Source of the DNA: Mallotus nudiflorus
Lineage: Eukaryota; Streptophyta; Magnoliopsida; Malpighiales; Euphorbiaceae
Assembly: GCA_947683625.1 (NCBI GenBank)
Contig: CANTUR010000796.1
Location: 1-64,000, forward strand
Direction: 5' to 3'
Length of the DNA: 64,000 bases
Part shown: piece after piece, positions 11,360-23,138 of the stretch
How the letters are laid out: each line of letters opens with the position of its first letter
Position numbering within the stretch: position 1 is the stretch's first letter
The notes under the pieces: model-generated
What the model saw: the letters and a program-made list of their open reading frames with translations, nothing else
Told to the model about the DNA's origin: nothing
The model's database searches: none
Position numbers and translations under genes: made by a program

Positions 11360-12300
11360 CACTCTCAGGCTATAACACATATGAAGGGTCTGAAATGTAC
11401 TTTCTCAACATTGAGATATGGAACACTAGATGCACTTGAGATAGATTCAGAGGTAAGGCCAACTGATATGCAACCATGCTTACATTCTCCATAATCCCAA
11501 ACGGTCCAATATATCTTGATGCTAATTTTCCCTTCTTGTCGAACCTCATCACACCCTTTATTGTAGACACCTTCAGAAACATATAATCTCCAACATGAAA
11601 CTCCACATGTTTATGCTTTAAATCCGCATAGCTCTTCTATATACTAACTACAATTTATAATCTTCTTTTGAATATAGTAACATTCTCAACTACATCTTGA
11701 ATAATCTCAGGTTTAGTTAACGCTCTCTTTTTAATCTCATCCCAACACAAAAGGGATATACACTTCTTTCCATACCAAGCTTCAATGGTGCCATTTCAAT
11801 ACTGTTATGGTAGCTGTTATTATATGCAAACTCCACTAGTGGTAAATGATCATCCCAGCTACCTCCAAGATCCAATACACACATCCTCGAGTGTCTAGAT
11901 CTCAAATTGACCATTTGTCTAAAGGTGAAAATTAGTACTAAAATCAAGCCTAGTTTCCATTACTTCTTACAACTTCTGCCAAAATTGAGAGATAAACATT
12001 AAACCTCTATCAGGCATATAATATGCTTAACATACAGCTTAGCTAACTTAGCTATAAAATAAATGGCTTTAACTAGTAACAAGTGAGCTGATTTGTTTAA
12101 CCTATTCACAATCACCCAGATGGAATCGTATCCATCCTTAAAATGAGGTAACCCTACCATAAAATTCATAGCAAGTCTCTCCCACTTCCACTCAGGAATG
12201 GGAAGAGGCTGAAGCTTTCTAAAAGGCTTCTAATTCTCACCTTTCACTGCTAACAAGTCAAACACTTAAAAATATAATCAGCTACATCCTTCTTCAATCC
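11360..12300 (-). pseudogene. integrase region of chromovirus C, decayed
   Basis: The minus strand carries the C-terminal integrase block 'VSTIKGVMRFDKKGKLASRY', then 'IGPFGIM..', 'VFHISMLRKY' (about 11370-11606). Upstream are parts of the core, including 'HLPLVEFAYNNSYHNSIEMA' (about 11795-11850). The core is broken into several frames and I could not find an intact D,D-35-E series: the region between about 11950 and 12300 has scattered stops. The family role is insertion of retrotransposon cDNA. Confidence 0.75.
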
Positions 12301-12499
12301 ATCCTACTAGTACAAATCTCGGATGTTATGGTACTTCTTAGAGACACATGGATGTACACTACAAGCTGTAGAATATGATTTTTGAAGGACTTCCTCTCTT
12401 AAATTATCCACATCAAGAACACATAATCTACCACTGATCCATAAAACACCTTCATCATTAAGTGTAAAATCAGTGAACTTCCCCTCATGAACATTCTCT

Positions 12500-13430
12500 T
12501 TAAGCTTTGCTAGAATATGATCTTAGCCCTGGGCTGCCGTAATCTTAGCTCTCAATATTGATCTGACTCTAAACTGAGCTAGTAGACCACCTGATCTATT
12601 AATCTTCATCATCAAACCTTGATCCACTAACTCATATAATTCTTGGATTAAAGGTCTCATCTCTACACTAATGTGAGCAAGATTACTTGAGGACTTCCTA
12701 CTCAAAGCATCTGCTACCACATTAGCCTTGTTTGGATGATAAAGTATATCATAATCATAATCCTTTAGGAGTTCCAACCATCTTCTTTACCTCAAGTTCA
12801 AATCTCTCTACTGGAAAATGTACTTTAATCTCTTATGATCTGTGAAAATCTCACAAGTTACCCCATACAAATAATGTCTCCAAATCTTGAGAGTAAAGAT
12901 TATTATAGCCATCTCTAAGTTGTATGTAGGATAATTCTGTTCATAATTCTTTAACTGCCTCAAAGCATAAGCTATCACCCTACCATTCTACATCAACACA
13001 CAGCCTAGGTCGACTTTGGAGTCATCACAATACACAATAAATTTGTCTTCTCTATTAGGTAAGGTTAGAACTAGAGTTGTGGTCAACTTCTCCTTCAATA
13101 ATTGAAAACTATCCTCATAAGCATCTGACCATACAAACTTTATGTTCTTCTGAGTTAAGCGAGTCATAGGAGCTGCAATTCTCAAGAAATCCTGCATAAA
13201 TCTCTTATAATACGCAACCAAACCTAGAAAACTGGGCCACTCAGACATTGCCTTAATCCTTTGGGGATCAACCTGAATACCATCTTTAGATGCTACATGT
13301 CCAAGGAATGCAACACTCTCCAACTAGAAACATACTTCGAGAATTTAGCACAAAGTTGATGTTCTCTCAGTGTCTATAGTATGATCCTCAAGTGATATAC
13401 ATGCTCCTCCATACTTTTCAAATAAACTAG
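12500..13430 (-). pseudogene. RNase H and RT-connection region of chromovirus C, decayed
   Basis: The minus strand from 13323 reads 'VAFLGHVASKDGIQVDPQRI', the RT thumb/connection, then 'LVAYYKRFM' and an RNase H start with '..VYCDDSKVDLGCVLM' (about 12990-13040). After a broken stretch, 'LLKDYDYDILYHPNKANVVA', 'DALSRKS' follows (about 12700-12777), the conserved end of RNase H in Tekay-type elements. Stops separate the blocks. Confidence 0.8.
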
Positions 13431-13880
13431 TATATTATCAATAAAGACTACTATAAATTAATCCATAAACGGTATGAATACCCTGTTCATCAGATCCATG
13501 AAAGCAGCTGGTGCATTAGTTAATCTGAAAGACATCACCAGAAACTCATAATGATCATATTGAGTATGGAATGCCATTTTAGGAACATTGGCTTCACTTA
13601 TCAGCAATTGATAATAACCCAATGTCAAGTTAACCTTGGAAAAGAATTGTACACCCTGAACTTGATCAAATAAATTATCTATCCTTGAAAGAAGACACTT
13701 GTTCTTTAGTGTCACCTTATTCATCTCTTGGTAATCAACGCACTGTCTCAGTGTACCATCCTTATTCTTTGCAAACAGGATCGATGCACCCCAAGAAGAA
13801 ATATTGGGTCTAATGAAACCCTTATCTAATAAATCTTGCAATTGCTCTTTTAATTCTTTTAACTATGCAGAAGCCATTAT
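13425..13880 (-). pseudogene. reverse transcriptase of chromovirus C, catalytic box altered
   Basis: The minus-strand frame 13841-13458 covers the RT fingers and palm: 'DLLDKGFIRPNISSWGASIL', 'CVDYQEMNKVTLKN', 'YHQL'-equivalent 'YYQLLISEANVPKMAF', 'YEFLVMSFRLTNAPAAFMDL', 'MNRVF'. The catalytic box just beyond (about 13430-13440) reads FIDN instead of Y/FxDD, so the second metal-binding Asp is gone. A TAG precedes it in the same frame. In the family this enzyme copies the RNA genome into DNA. Confidence 0.88.
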
Positions 13881-14079
13881 CTAGGGGGATATCGAAATAG
13901 GAGTTGTACTTGGGACCACATTTATACAAAATTCAATCTCTCTGTGAAGTGGTAAACTTGGTAACTCCTCAAGAAAAATGTCAAGAAACTCACAAGCTAC
14001 TAGAACGTCTGTGAGAGAAAACTTCTCCACTAAAGTATCCTTGACTAGTGCCAAGTATCCTTATAAACTTTCATTAGTA

Positions 14080-14540
14080 TCTTCCTAGCCGTGAAAGCAA
14101 AAATGAGATTCTGAGGTGCAGAACTCTTATCACCCACAAACTTAAACTTCTTCATTCAAAATTCTAAAAATCCCCTATTTACTTTGACAATCCACAATGG
14201 CATAATACTGAGATAACTAATCCATACTAAAGATCATATGAAACTCCATCATATCCAATAACACTCATTTCACTAGCAATTCTCTGCCTCCCACTAACAC
14301 TAGACAACCAGAAAGAACCATGTTGGTATCTAATAACTCTCTTAGAGGAGTGGTGATAGATAAAGGAAAATTCATCCTCAAAACTTACTAATATGACTTT
14401 GAAGCAAAAATAAGGGACACAAAAGAATGTGTGGCACCAGGATCAATAAAAAATCTAGCATTCAAGTAATAGACTAGAAGTATACCTGCAATAATGGAGT
14501 TGGATGCCTGAGTATCCTGCTGGGTGAGGGTGAAGACTCT
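14080..14540 (-). pseudogene. aspartic protease of chromovirus C
   Basis: On the minus strand, 'ARFFIDPGATHSFVS' near 14425-14470 is the retropepsin active-site region (D-S/T-G in most families, DPGA or DSGA in these elements). Conserved downstream blocks 'SGCLVLVGGRELLV' and 'LLDMMEFHMIFSMD' (about 14200-14330) are followed by the linker towards RT. Stops interrupt the frame after 'ASKSY' and 'SMD'. The family role is processing of Gag-Pol. Confidence 0.75.
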
Positions 14541-14639
14541 AGCCTGACCTCAACCTCCCTACTGGCTGGTGGAAGCCTGACTAAAACCCTTGGCACCTCC
14601 ACTACTACCTCTGCCACACCCCTGCTGGGCAACAATCTA

Positions 14640-15837
14640 CATCGTACTCGGATACTGAGCTAGAGGTAACTGATAAGGAGCTGTAACTAAACTGGCAATG
14701 GACTACTATAAAAACTGCTATTGATAGCCAGAATATGGACATGCTTTGGCAAAATGTCTCATCTGTTCACATCTAAAACAAGCTCTAGGAGTTATGTAGC
14801 ACAATCCCTAATAGACTCTTCCACACATTTGACAAGCACTAGCTGCTGATCTTATGTTGTTATATCTCGAACTATAACCACTACTATTGGTAGCACTATA
14901 ACTAAATCTGATAAGTTTGTGTGGTCCACCATGGCCATGTTTGCTACTCCTCTTTAGCTGTTTTGATAAGATCCTCTCTATTAACTGCTAGAGCTAATCT
15001 GGAAGGTGAGTACTGAGTGCTCTATGATCCTCTTGCCTGAATACCTCCTAACTAATAATAATTAGGTATAACTCCTACCCGACCAATCTAAGTTCTATCT
15101 CCTTGGCCAACTCTATAATAAACTCAAGAGTAAGGCCTATAGTAGGAATCCTAGCAAATATAGAACCCAGTTCGGTGATGTATATTATAACTATAAACTA
15201 TTGATCTCTCATAAGGTCTTTTGCATATTGACCTAGTTAGAGGAACTCTCTAGTGTAGTCCTCTACTGATTTGTCACCTTTGGAAATACTCATTAGCAGA
15301 AGTCTATGGCTCATCCGCATAGGCTCTAGATAGAAACACCTCACAAACCTCTCTCGAAACTAAGCCTTGGTGAGTGTCATTATGTGCAGTTGAATGACTT
15401 GAATGAACCAATCCAAGGCTGGTCCTTCAATAGACAACTCGACTATTATAATCCTCTGATCCCTGGTATGAACAATCTAAGTCCTCATCTTTATGGCATA
15501 TAGAAAATCTAAAGGATCTGTAGTCCTATTGAATAATATCTTGCAGACTCTGGTATAAAACAACACTGCCTCAGGGTTAGACATACCCTGCTGATAACTA
15601 GGCTGCATTTATGGTACAACTAGAGGTATAACAACTTCCTTAAACTCCTGCTCTATAGGTTCCTTGTCTTATAGCTCTCTCTGTCTATGGTGACTTGCCG
15701 CTCCTCAAGGTCTACCTCTGCCTCTGCCTCTGCCTTTGTGCCTGACTGGCGACTCAGGAGGTAAAACCTCATTTTGAAAGGACTCATCAACCTTGGCCTC
15801 AATGACTAGTAAAGTGATATGCGCTCGCCTCCTTATT
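14640..15837 (-). pseudogene. gag of chromovirus C with CCHC knuckle
   Basis: The gag reading begins just after a pyrimidine-AG site at 15838-15839, where the expected ATGAGG is ATAAGG, so the start codon is lost. A basic RG run (KGRGRGRGRP, about 15715-15750) comes first, then a capsid-like region with 'LDWFIQVIQLH', and a perfect CX2CX4HX4C zinc knuckle 'CFRCEQMRHFAKAC' at about 14740-14785. The order capsid then zinc knuckle is that of Gypsy gag, which packages the RNA genome. Several in-frame stops make it a pseudogene. Confidence 0.8.
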
Positions 15838-16021
15838 CTGAAAAGACAAAACTAATGTGATTCATACAAAATGGAAAAAATAGATAATAAATAGACACCT
15901 TAAAAATTATGCAGAATTATAAAAGCAATGGAGACTTATCAAAGACATGATCGAACCTAATTTACTGTAGTAGTTTTAAAGAAAACACAACTTTAAAAAC
16001 TTAGGTCCACAACACTAAAAA

Positions 16022-16040
16022 CCTAGGCTCTGATACTAAC
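16022..16040 (-). promoter_or_regulatory. primer-binding site of chromovirus C
   Basis: The minus strand directly after the LTR reads 'AAGTTAGTATCAGAGCC'. TGGTATCAGAGC is the usual match to the 3' end of plant initiator tRNA-Met, so one base differs (TAG for TGG). It marks the 5' end of the internal region. Confidence 0.85.
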
Positions 16041-16042
16041 TT

Positions 16043-17110
16043 TATCACGACCTAAACTAGGGAGTCATGACCAGTGTTAGAGAATGAGAATTCTTTCGAA
16101 TCCAGAACCCGTAGCAAGACTTAAAAATAAAAACACATGTAATAATAATATAAAAGTACACCAGAATTAAAACTTTAATTAATATAAAAGAAAATCTTTA
16201 TTTTATAACATAATAAAAATATTTTCATACAATATTCAGGTATAAGGTTTCTAATAATACAATACACTACCAATACAATAACACTATTACTACTACAGTG
16301 ATTACCAAAATAAAAGAAGATAATAGTTCAATATTTACATAAATTAGTCAGAGAAGAAAGAGTCCGATAAATAGTACTACGAGGAAGGTCTGATGTAATA
16401 GATCCTGAAAAAAATATTGAGGGGAGTTAGATCTCACTGAATGAATTATTATAATATATATATACATGCAACCTAAAGTTACATATAGTCAAGCAAAAGA
16501 GAAATATTTTGGAATTAAGTAAGTCTGTGGGCTAATGAGATTCAGTGATCGAAGTTGGAAACTATTTAGGGTTCTGCTTTGAACCAAAATAAACATTTTG
16601 GCATCTATTATTATATAAAAATGGATTTTTTTGTATATGTGTGAAATGTATGTGTATATATATATATATGTAACATACTTTTTTCTCATTTGATACCACT
16701 GGTGTCTAAAAATTAGTACTTCAATTATTCCCAAATTCAAACTAGGTGGATCGATAAAAAAATAAAATTTTCCAATATTTATTTTTTATATATATAAAAC
16801 TCGAATTCAAAACATTTTTTATTTATAATATTTTTTACATAAACTTTCAAAAATTTGTAACTAAAAATCGAAAGTTGATCTCACCAAAATTTCTTCACAA
16901 ACTATCATTCAAATAATCTAAAAAATTTACTAAAAATATAAAAATTTTTTGGCGAGAGTCACTAAAACAGTGACTCAACGAAAAACCAAAACACCAAAAT
17001 TCAAATAATTCATAAAAATCAAACAAAAATATTTTTGAGTAGCTCTAACTTTGCACAACAATATTTGCAAAGGAATTAAGTATGGTTTGACCAAATTCAA
17101 GCTCAAAAAA

Positions 17111-17141
<31 letters not shown>

Positions 17142-17400
17142 TAGACCTAAACTAAAACTTGAAGATAATCACTTTCAAGTAATTCTTCTACATATTAAAA
17201 TATTTATGATAAAATAAATTAATACTATTCATGAATAATAATAATGATAATAATAATAATAGTAATAGATAAATAAATAATCATATACAACATTAAAATT
17301 AAATTACACAAATTAATCATAATATATAAAAATTTAAAATATTTATTAATACCGCATTTTTTAAAATTAATTTAATAATTTAAAATATTGGATTATAAAA
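16043..17400 (-). repeat. 5' LTR of chromovirus C, with an internal inversion
   Basis: The 3' end of this minus-strand LTR is at 16043 (TCGTGATA) and the start is close to 17400 (TTTATAATCCAATATT, matching TGTTATAGCCCGATATT of the 3' LTR). Bases 16043-16490 and about 17160-17400 match the 3' LTR collinearly. The stretch about 16495-16632 matches 6428-6565 in the opposite orientation. Between about 16640 and 17160 the sequence does not match the 3' LTR; it holds an AT microsatellite (16654-16671) and a five-base AAAAC repeat (about 17115-17140). The reading frame on the minus strand at 16489-16740 is LTR sequence. Confidence 0.75.
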
Positions 17401-18088
17401 ATTTTAAAAATATTTTTGTATAATATTTTTAAAAAATTATTGTTGAAATTAATTATAATTCTATACAATACTTTTTATTAACTAAAAATATTATTAAAGT
17501 TAAGTATTTTATAAAATTATCAATTAATTCTAATTATTTATTTTAAATTAAATAAAATTATTATTATTTAGCTTGATTATATTAGATAAAATAGAGGCTA
17601 ACTATATACAATAAAATTTAGAGCATACTCAAGTATTTAGCGATTACGATATTATGTATACTCAATACTACTAAAAAATATAATTATAGATTATATGCCT
17701 AGATTGAATATGGAAATTGCCACCAGTGTAAAATCTCATGGAGAACCTAACATCTGTCCTCAAAAACTGAGTTCAAAGATGTGATAAAATTTTAAATACC
17801 CACTTAATCTTATAATTTGCCTTCATTTACATTTCATATTTTATTATTTAATTATTTCTTTATTTCATACAAATATGCAGTTTATCAAATTTTACAATTT
17901 AATTCAACATTTTAATTAACCAATTTTCAGCAGATTAATGATATCTATCTCATCCATCACATCTATCATATTACAATCATTCATTCAGTCAATAAATAAA
18001 TAAATAAATAAAATAAACAATGAAGGCGTGCATGCAAAAAAATGGAGAGAGAAGAAATAAGTATATCCCTTATCCGTACAAAAAAATT
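17401..18088. other. AT-rich spacer, no gene seen
   Basis: Nothing recognisable: no ORF of note, no terminal repeats I can pair. A TAAA run near 17995-18020 is a short microsatellite. Confidence 0.5.
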
Positions 18089-18710
18089 AAGGTTCCATTT
18101 ATTTTATGGAAAATATTTTATTTTTAGAAAATATTTTTTAGAGCAAACATTTTTTTAGAAAAATATAATATTTTTTGATGTTTTACTCTAACATTAGGAA
18201 GCAACTGAATATTAACAAAATAAAAAAAAGTAAAAGGATACGAAAAGAGAGATAAGGGATGAAGGAATAAATCGACAATTACCGACAATAAAAACAACAA
18301 AACACTGACCTATATTTTAAATTCCTCAATAAAAAAAAATCCAGCAGATGCCAAAAGAATTATTAAAAAAAAAAAAATAGTTCCTTTAATTAAAAATAGT
18401 TCCTTTAATTAAAAACAAGCCAGCAGATGCTAAAAGATTAACAATAGGAGAAAATTTATTTGAGATTATGAAGAAGCTCAAAGGAGAACAATGAAGTGGA
18501 AAAGAAATTTGTAGCGTAGAACTTTGTAATGTTATATTTGATTTTTTTTAAGACATTGGTTTAAGCATTAAAAAATAATTTTCCATTCCTAAAATGGGAA
18601 TTTTTTTTTTGTGTTTTTATGAAATTTTTTAATTAATAATTTATTTTTTTTAATAATTTAATAAAAATATATTTTTTAGAAAAATATTTTTAACAAATAA
18701 ACGTAGCTTA
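18089..18710. mobile_element. candidate non-autonomous inverted-repeat element (MITE-like, ~620 bp)
   Basis: The left edge 'AAGGTTCCATTTATTTTATG', then 'GAAAATATTTT', is mirrored at the right edge: the reverse complement of 18680-18710 is 'TAAGCTACGTTTATTTGTTA', then 'AAAATATTTTTC'. About two thirds of the first 30 bases agree. There is no coding capacity. Inside, 'CAGCAGATGCCAAAAGA' occurs near 18343 and again near 18422, and an 18-base unit 'AAATAGTTCCTTTAATTA' is duplicated in tandem (about 18373-18410). A target duplication was not found, so the call is tentative. Confidence 0.4.
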
Positions 18711-19587
18711 AAATAGAAATTAACCTGATTAGTAAATTAGTTCAAGAAGCCTATAAAAAAAATAATGAAGTTAGCTCACAGAATAATAACACTAAAGAAA
18801 TTAATTAGCATTGAACCAAATACATCACATGATAACAATTTATATTAAATTTATATTTAGAATGAATTTAACAAATTAAAACGAGACTAAAAAAAATTTT
18901 AAATTAAATAATTACTATCAACATTTTTAATAAATTTAATTCTAAATCAATTTAATTAACTAAATGCATAAAAACAAGTTCAATAAAAGAAGTGAACTTT
19001 GACAACAAAACCAAGACGCAATCTTAAGATAAATGAACTTGGAAATAAATTGTCAATACAAAATTATTGATAAAATAAAAAATGAACTCTATGAATTAAA
19101 ATATAATTACTTCATTGTTCTTGTCTATTTAATAATAGTTTAATTATTCTTATCTTAAATTAAACTAACTGCTATATATTTTTTATATATTTTTATAATG
19201 TTAATTTCTTTTTCGATAATTTCTAATTAATTTTTTTTTAACAACGCTTCTTTAGGATATCCAAATCTAATATATCTTTCAGTATATCTAGTACATGTTT
19301 TCATATTTTAATATTAATATATATTAAACGTATTTTTCAAAATAAAATACTAGAAATATATTATTACATAATTTTATTGCATCTAATTATATTATTCTTA
19401 ATATTCAAAATTTATAGATGAAAAATAAATATAATTAATACATATCTTTATGTATTATAATTTAAATAAATAAATAATAAATAATAGTGAATGTAACATT
19501 TTATAATTTTAAAAAACTAATTAATATCTACAATAGCTATTAAATATATAAACAACAAAAGTTGTAAATGATTTTAGTAAATATTTA
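18711..19587. other. AT-rich spacer, no gene seen
   Basis: Low-complexity AT-rich DNA without reading frames, repeats or terminal structures that I can support. Confidence 0.5.
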
Positions 19588-19671
19588 GGATCTATTTAAC
19601 TAAACTGTTATTAATAAATATTGTTGATGCTAATAATTAATAGTTGGTAACTGGTAGTTAACAGTTAATCA

Positions 19672-19705
<34 letters not shown>

Positions 19706-20239
19706 TGTATTAGTGTGTATATATTTAAATAATAAAATATAAATATCTTTTATATTTATAATTATTAATATTAAAAATAGTTTTTTTTTTATAATTTTGA
19801 AAAATAAATATATCTATTTCTATTAAATGAAATATTATTATTATTATTGCCGGCATTGCCGGTTGATAAGTTTTAAATATTTTTTGGTTAACATAATTAA
19901 TAATATTTTATTTGTGCAGTTAATATTCTCAATACATATCTATATAGTATTTTTTAAATTAATGGTATTTAGCTAAAGTTAAAATGATAAGATAGTTAAT
20001 ATACTTTTGGTGAAAGCTTCAAATTTATCACAACTGCCTAGTGTCCTAATAGCTATTAGCAACTAATTTAAAATTTTAACCAAACACTATTATTGTAGTT
20101 ATTAAAGAGGGAACAACTAACAACTCTTCCCAACAGTTATGTCAAATAGCCCCTCAACATTAATCAACCATTATTTAACAGCTAATAGTAGCAATTATCA
20201 ACTAATAGTTACTGGTAATAGTTAAGCCAAATAGACCCA
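19588..20239. mobile_element. candidate inverted-repeat element (~650 bp), possibly composite
   Basis: The left end 'GGATCTATTTAACTAAACTG' matches the reverse complement of the right end, 'GGGTCTATTTGGCTTAACTA', at 14-15 of 20 positions. The similarity continues loosely for tens of bases (TTAATAGTTGGTAACTGGTA against its counterpart). A second, inner copy of the right-type end lies at about 20120-20153 (reverse complement 'GGGGCTATTTGACATAACTG'), so two related ends may be nested. An AT microsatellite (19672-19698) interrupts the left half. No target duplication is evident. Confidence 0.4.
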
Positions 20240-22291
20240 TAATAACTAATATTTTAATTTATTTTAGTGAAATTAAATTCATAATATTTTTCGTTGGCGA
20301 AAGTAAATTCCAATATGTCTATTTATTTTTATTTTTTGATTACAAATAAGATAAATATTTGAATAATAAATAATATACACTTTAAAATAAAGTTCTTATT
20401 CTCTAGAATGCAGAAGTTAATAATTGTATTAATTTTCTTAGTAAATAATTTTTTTAACACTAAAATACATATATTTTTTTAAAAAAATTTATAAATGTAA
20501 TAGAAAACAAAAATAACTTATAGAGTTTTAAATTATGTTGAGTTTGAGAAATTTGTAATTTTTTTAATAGTTTTAGACATCAGATTTTAAAAGTAAATAC
20601 TTATTAATGATATAAGACACTTGTTAAAATTAGTTGTTAATCTATGCACTTTGGACTATAAACACTATATATTTTACATCTCTCTTAAAATAAATAAATA
20701 ATTAATTTTAAAACTATAACTTAATTAAATAGTTTACAAAAGTAGAAACTTAAAAACTAATTATAACTATTTTATTTAAATACTTTTATTGAAAATTCTT
20801 TGTAAAGAGAGCATTTATATTTTTAATGTGTATATAACAATAATAGAATGAAAAAATTGAGATAAAAAATTAGACTTAAATTATTAATTTATTTAACTTA
20901 AATTTGAAATTAAAAATAATTTAAAATTAGTGAATTTTATATAAATTATAGTGAATCAATCCAATAAATTTTCATCACTATGATCTAAATTATATGAAAT
21001 ATAGAAGTTCACACTTATATTAGAAATGGAAAAAAAAAAGGCAGAAAAAGTAAGGGAATAACTTATAGTTATAAAAATAGAATTATTTTCCACGATTATC
21101 TTGTAGTAATATATTCATTTGATCTAAATTTTTTATTATTTAAACTAAAAACTCAAATCCAATTTTAAAATTATGAAATTAAGTTGTCAAAATTTCATAT
21201 AAATCCTAAAAAAAAATTGCGTGCATAAAAAAGAAATAATATAGTAAAAACTTTGAATTGTAGTCTCATGTTGAAGTTGGAAACATACATATTTCTATTT
21301 TTATCAACTCCATCAACCTTGATATTATAATTTCAAAATTGACTTAATAAATGCAAACCATGAAAACAAAAGTACCTTACAATAAAATCATAAGTTAATA
21401 GGAGAAAAAATAGAAGAGAAAAAATATCACAATAATTTTTTCATAAAGAAAAATAAATATAATTATGAAATTAATATTTTCATCAACAATTGAAACATTA
21501 ATCACTACCAACATATCCTTTTAAAACTTTGTGATGGCATTGCAACCACAGATATAAAGGCTGGCTTGGGTTTTGTAGATATATGTTTAAATACTCTTGA
21601 TATTATGAAACTTATAAAGTATATGAACAGAAAAAAAAAAGAGATCAATGTAGAAAATTTTTAATTTTTAAATAATTTTCAGTACTGAAATTAGAAAAAA
21701 TATGTAACAGAGAATAATTACTGGAAGTATTAATGCTTAGAAAAGAATGACAAAATATATTTTCTCACTCCATATAATGCTCATTCTAAATGAAATACTT
21801 AAACATAAATACTGAGGAGAAACCATGACATCATTAACTCCATATCCTAATTTGCGGGTTATGGACCTTCCTAATTATTTTATTATATTAAAGCAGTGAA
21901 TTTTGATTATACTGCGTATACGATCCACTTCATATTTAAGTCTCAATATAGAAATCAATAAATTTTCACTGCCGTACTTTTGTGCTCCATGGATGGTAGA
22001 CTGCAGAAAAATAATTACATGAAACTATGAAGTTACTTCTAAATCACAAAAGCCAAAATCCACCATAAAAAAAAAAAAAAAAAAAAAAAGCTACTAAATG
22101 TCATTAATCATAATCAAAACACAACATTAGACCATAAAATCATTATTTAATTTACTTATAGCCCACAAAGTTGGTTTTTTTGAGGACTGCCTTCGGGAAC
22201 CAACTTTTACATTTGCTTTGTGTGTAAATATATAGTATTTTTAATCTTCTCATAGTTCCAACTAACACTATCATTTCTAGATGCAAGAAAT
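20240..22291. other. AT-rich spacer, no gene seen
   Basis: Two kilobases of very AT-rich sequence. The only notable item is a run of about 26 A at 22064-22089. I find no ORF, RNA gene or transposon terminus. Confidence 0.5.
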
Positions 22292-22303
22292 ATGTTCATA
22301 TAA
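22292..22303. repeat. left target duplication of SINE (ATGTTCATATAA)
   Basis: A perfect 12-base direct repeat with 22466-22477, flanking the tRNA-like body. The length and perfection fit LINE-type target-primed insertion. Confidence 0.85.
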
Positions 22304-22465
22304 CCAATTTCTGATGGCTAAGTTGGCAACACACGCTGATTGTTTGAGGTGTTGGTGTCAAGTTCAATTCTCATATACAATATCCTAATTGAAAAATATT
22401 ACGGGTTTAAAAGTACCTTTCATAATTGAGACCCATTCAAAATATATTGTTGTTTAACGAAAAAA
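22304..22465 (+). mobile_element. tRNA-derived SINE with perfect 12-bp target duplication
   Basis: A 162-base unit with a tRNA-like head: an A-box-like 'TGGCTAAGTTGG' at about 22315-22326 and a B-box-like 'GTGTCAAGTTCAATTC' at about 22358-22373 (consensus GGTTCGANTCC). The spacing is about 34 bases between the boxes. A non-tRNA tail follows, ending in a short TTGTTGTTTAACG plus A-rich terminus. Direct copies of ATGTTCATATAA bracket it at 22292 and 22466. SINEs are transcribed by RNA polymerase III from these internal boxes and moved by LINE enzymes. The tail resembles the Au-like plant class in style, but no family is assigned. Confidence 0.8.
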
Positions 22466-22477
22466 ATGTTCATATAA
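22466..22477. repeat. right target duplication of SINE (ATGTTCATATAA)
   Basis: Exact copy of 22292-22303, directly after the A-rich SINE end. Confidence 0.85.
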
Positions 22478-22509
22478 ATAAATAATCTACCTCCAGGCAA
22501 CAAAGAAAA

Positions 22510-23060
22510 TAGATATTAAATATTAACCAAATTTCATTACATTCAAATAATGGGGCATCACATTAAACAAGGCCATGACACAACTTAGACTTTTACAAGT
22601 TATTGGGCTAAACTGAATAGTAAGCCCAACATCCCATTTGAGGGTAGAAATCCTAATCTTTTGGGAAAGCTTGATGGATCGCCAAACGACGGAGAAGACG
22701 GCAGCAGCAACCTCCGGACTACAAGAGTTGAGTATGTCCGTATACTGAGGGCGCATCTGGAAGCGAATTTGAGAGAAAAAGATCCATTTTTGGGAACAAA
22801 GATCTCCTTCCATTGCATAAAACTTGCAAGTTCTTGTTAGTTGTGACGATTAGTGGCCCAGTGAAGGAGCAGCTTCAGTGCCCGATGATGTAGCAGATCG
22901 GCGAAACGCCTCACAGGCTCGATGAGACAGCGGTCGAAGAAGAAGCCAAACCATCTGCATTGTTGAGGCGAGCCAAGCCCTAGCAGAGAAAAATCATTCG
23001 CACCAGAGTAAGCTTCAGCAGGCTGACGCACATGTACAAGAACAGCGGACCAGATGGCGG
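22510..23060 (-). pseudogene. unrecognised GC-richer gene fragment, possibly retro-copied
   Basis: This stretch is clearly richer in GC and in codon-like composition than its surroundings. The minus strand has overlapping frames of 64 codons (23031-22837), 72 codons (22818-22600, Ser/Leu-rich, transit-peptide-like) and 96 codons (22813-22523). A third frame reads through 'LLLRPLSHRACEAFRRSATS', then 'SGTEAAPSLGH'. The sequence downstream of the stop resembles a 3' untranslated region ('CCATTATTTGAATGTAATGA'). No intron is obvious and no start context upstream is convincing. It may be a truncated or reverse-transcribed copy of a host mRNA, or a captured gene fragment associated with the neighbouring CACTA-like end. 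I do not recognise the protein and give no function. Confidence 0.35.
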
Positions 23061-23138
23061 TCTAAAAAGGAATTACAATGGAAACGTTTTTTATTTTCAC
23101 AACCCAAACATCTTTTTTTTACAGAGAAAATAAGAGAC

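Noticed and set aside
22064..22089. Poly(A) tail of a processed pseudogene or LINE
   Set aside because: A run of 26 A is present, but no coding sequence precedes it and no flanking direct repeat was found.
22304..22380. Genuine tRNA gene
   Set aside because: A and B box-like motifs exist, but no acceptor stem or cloverleaf can be formed, and a tail plus target duplication show a SINE.
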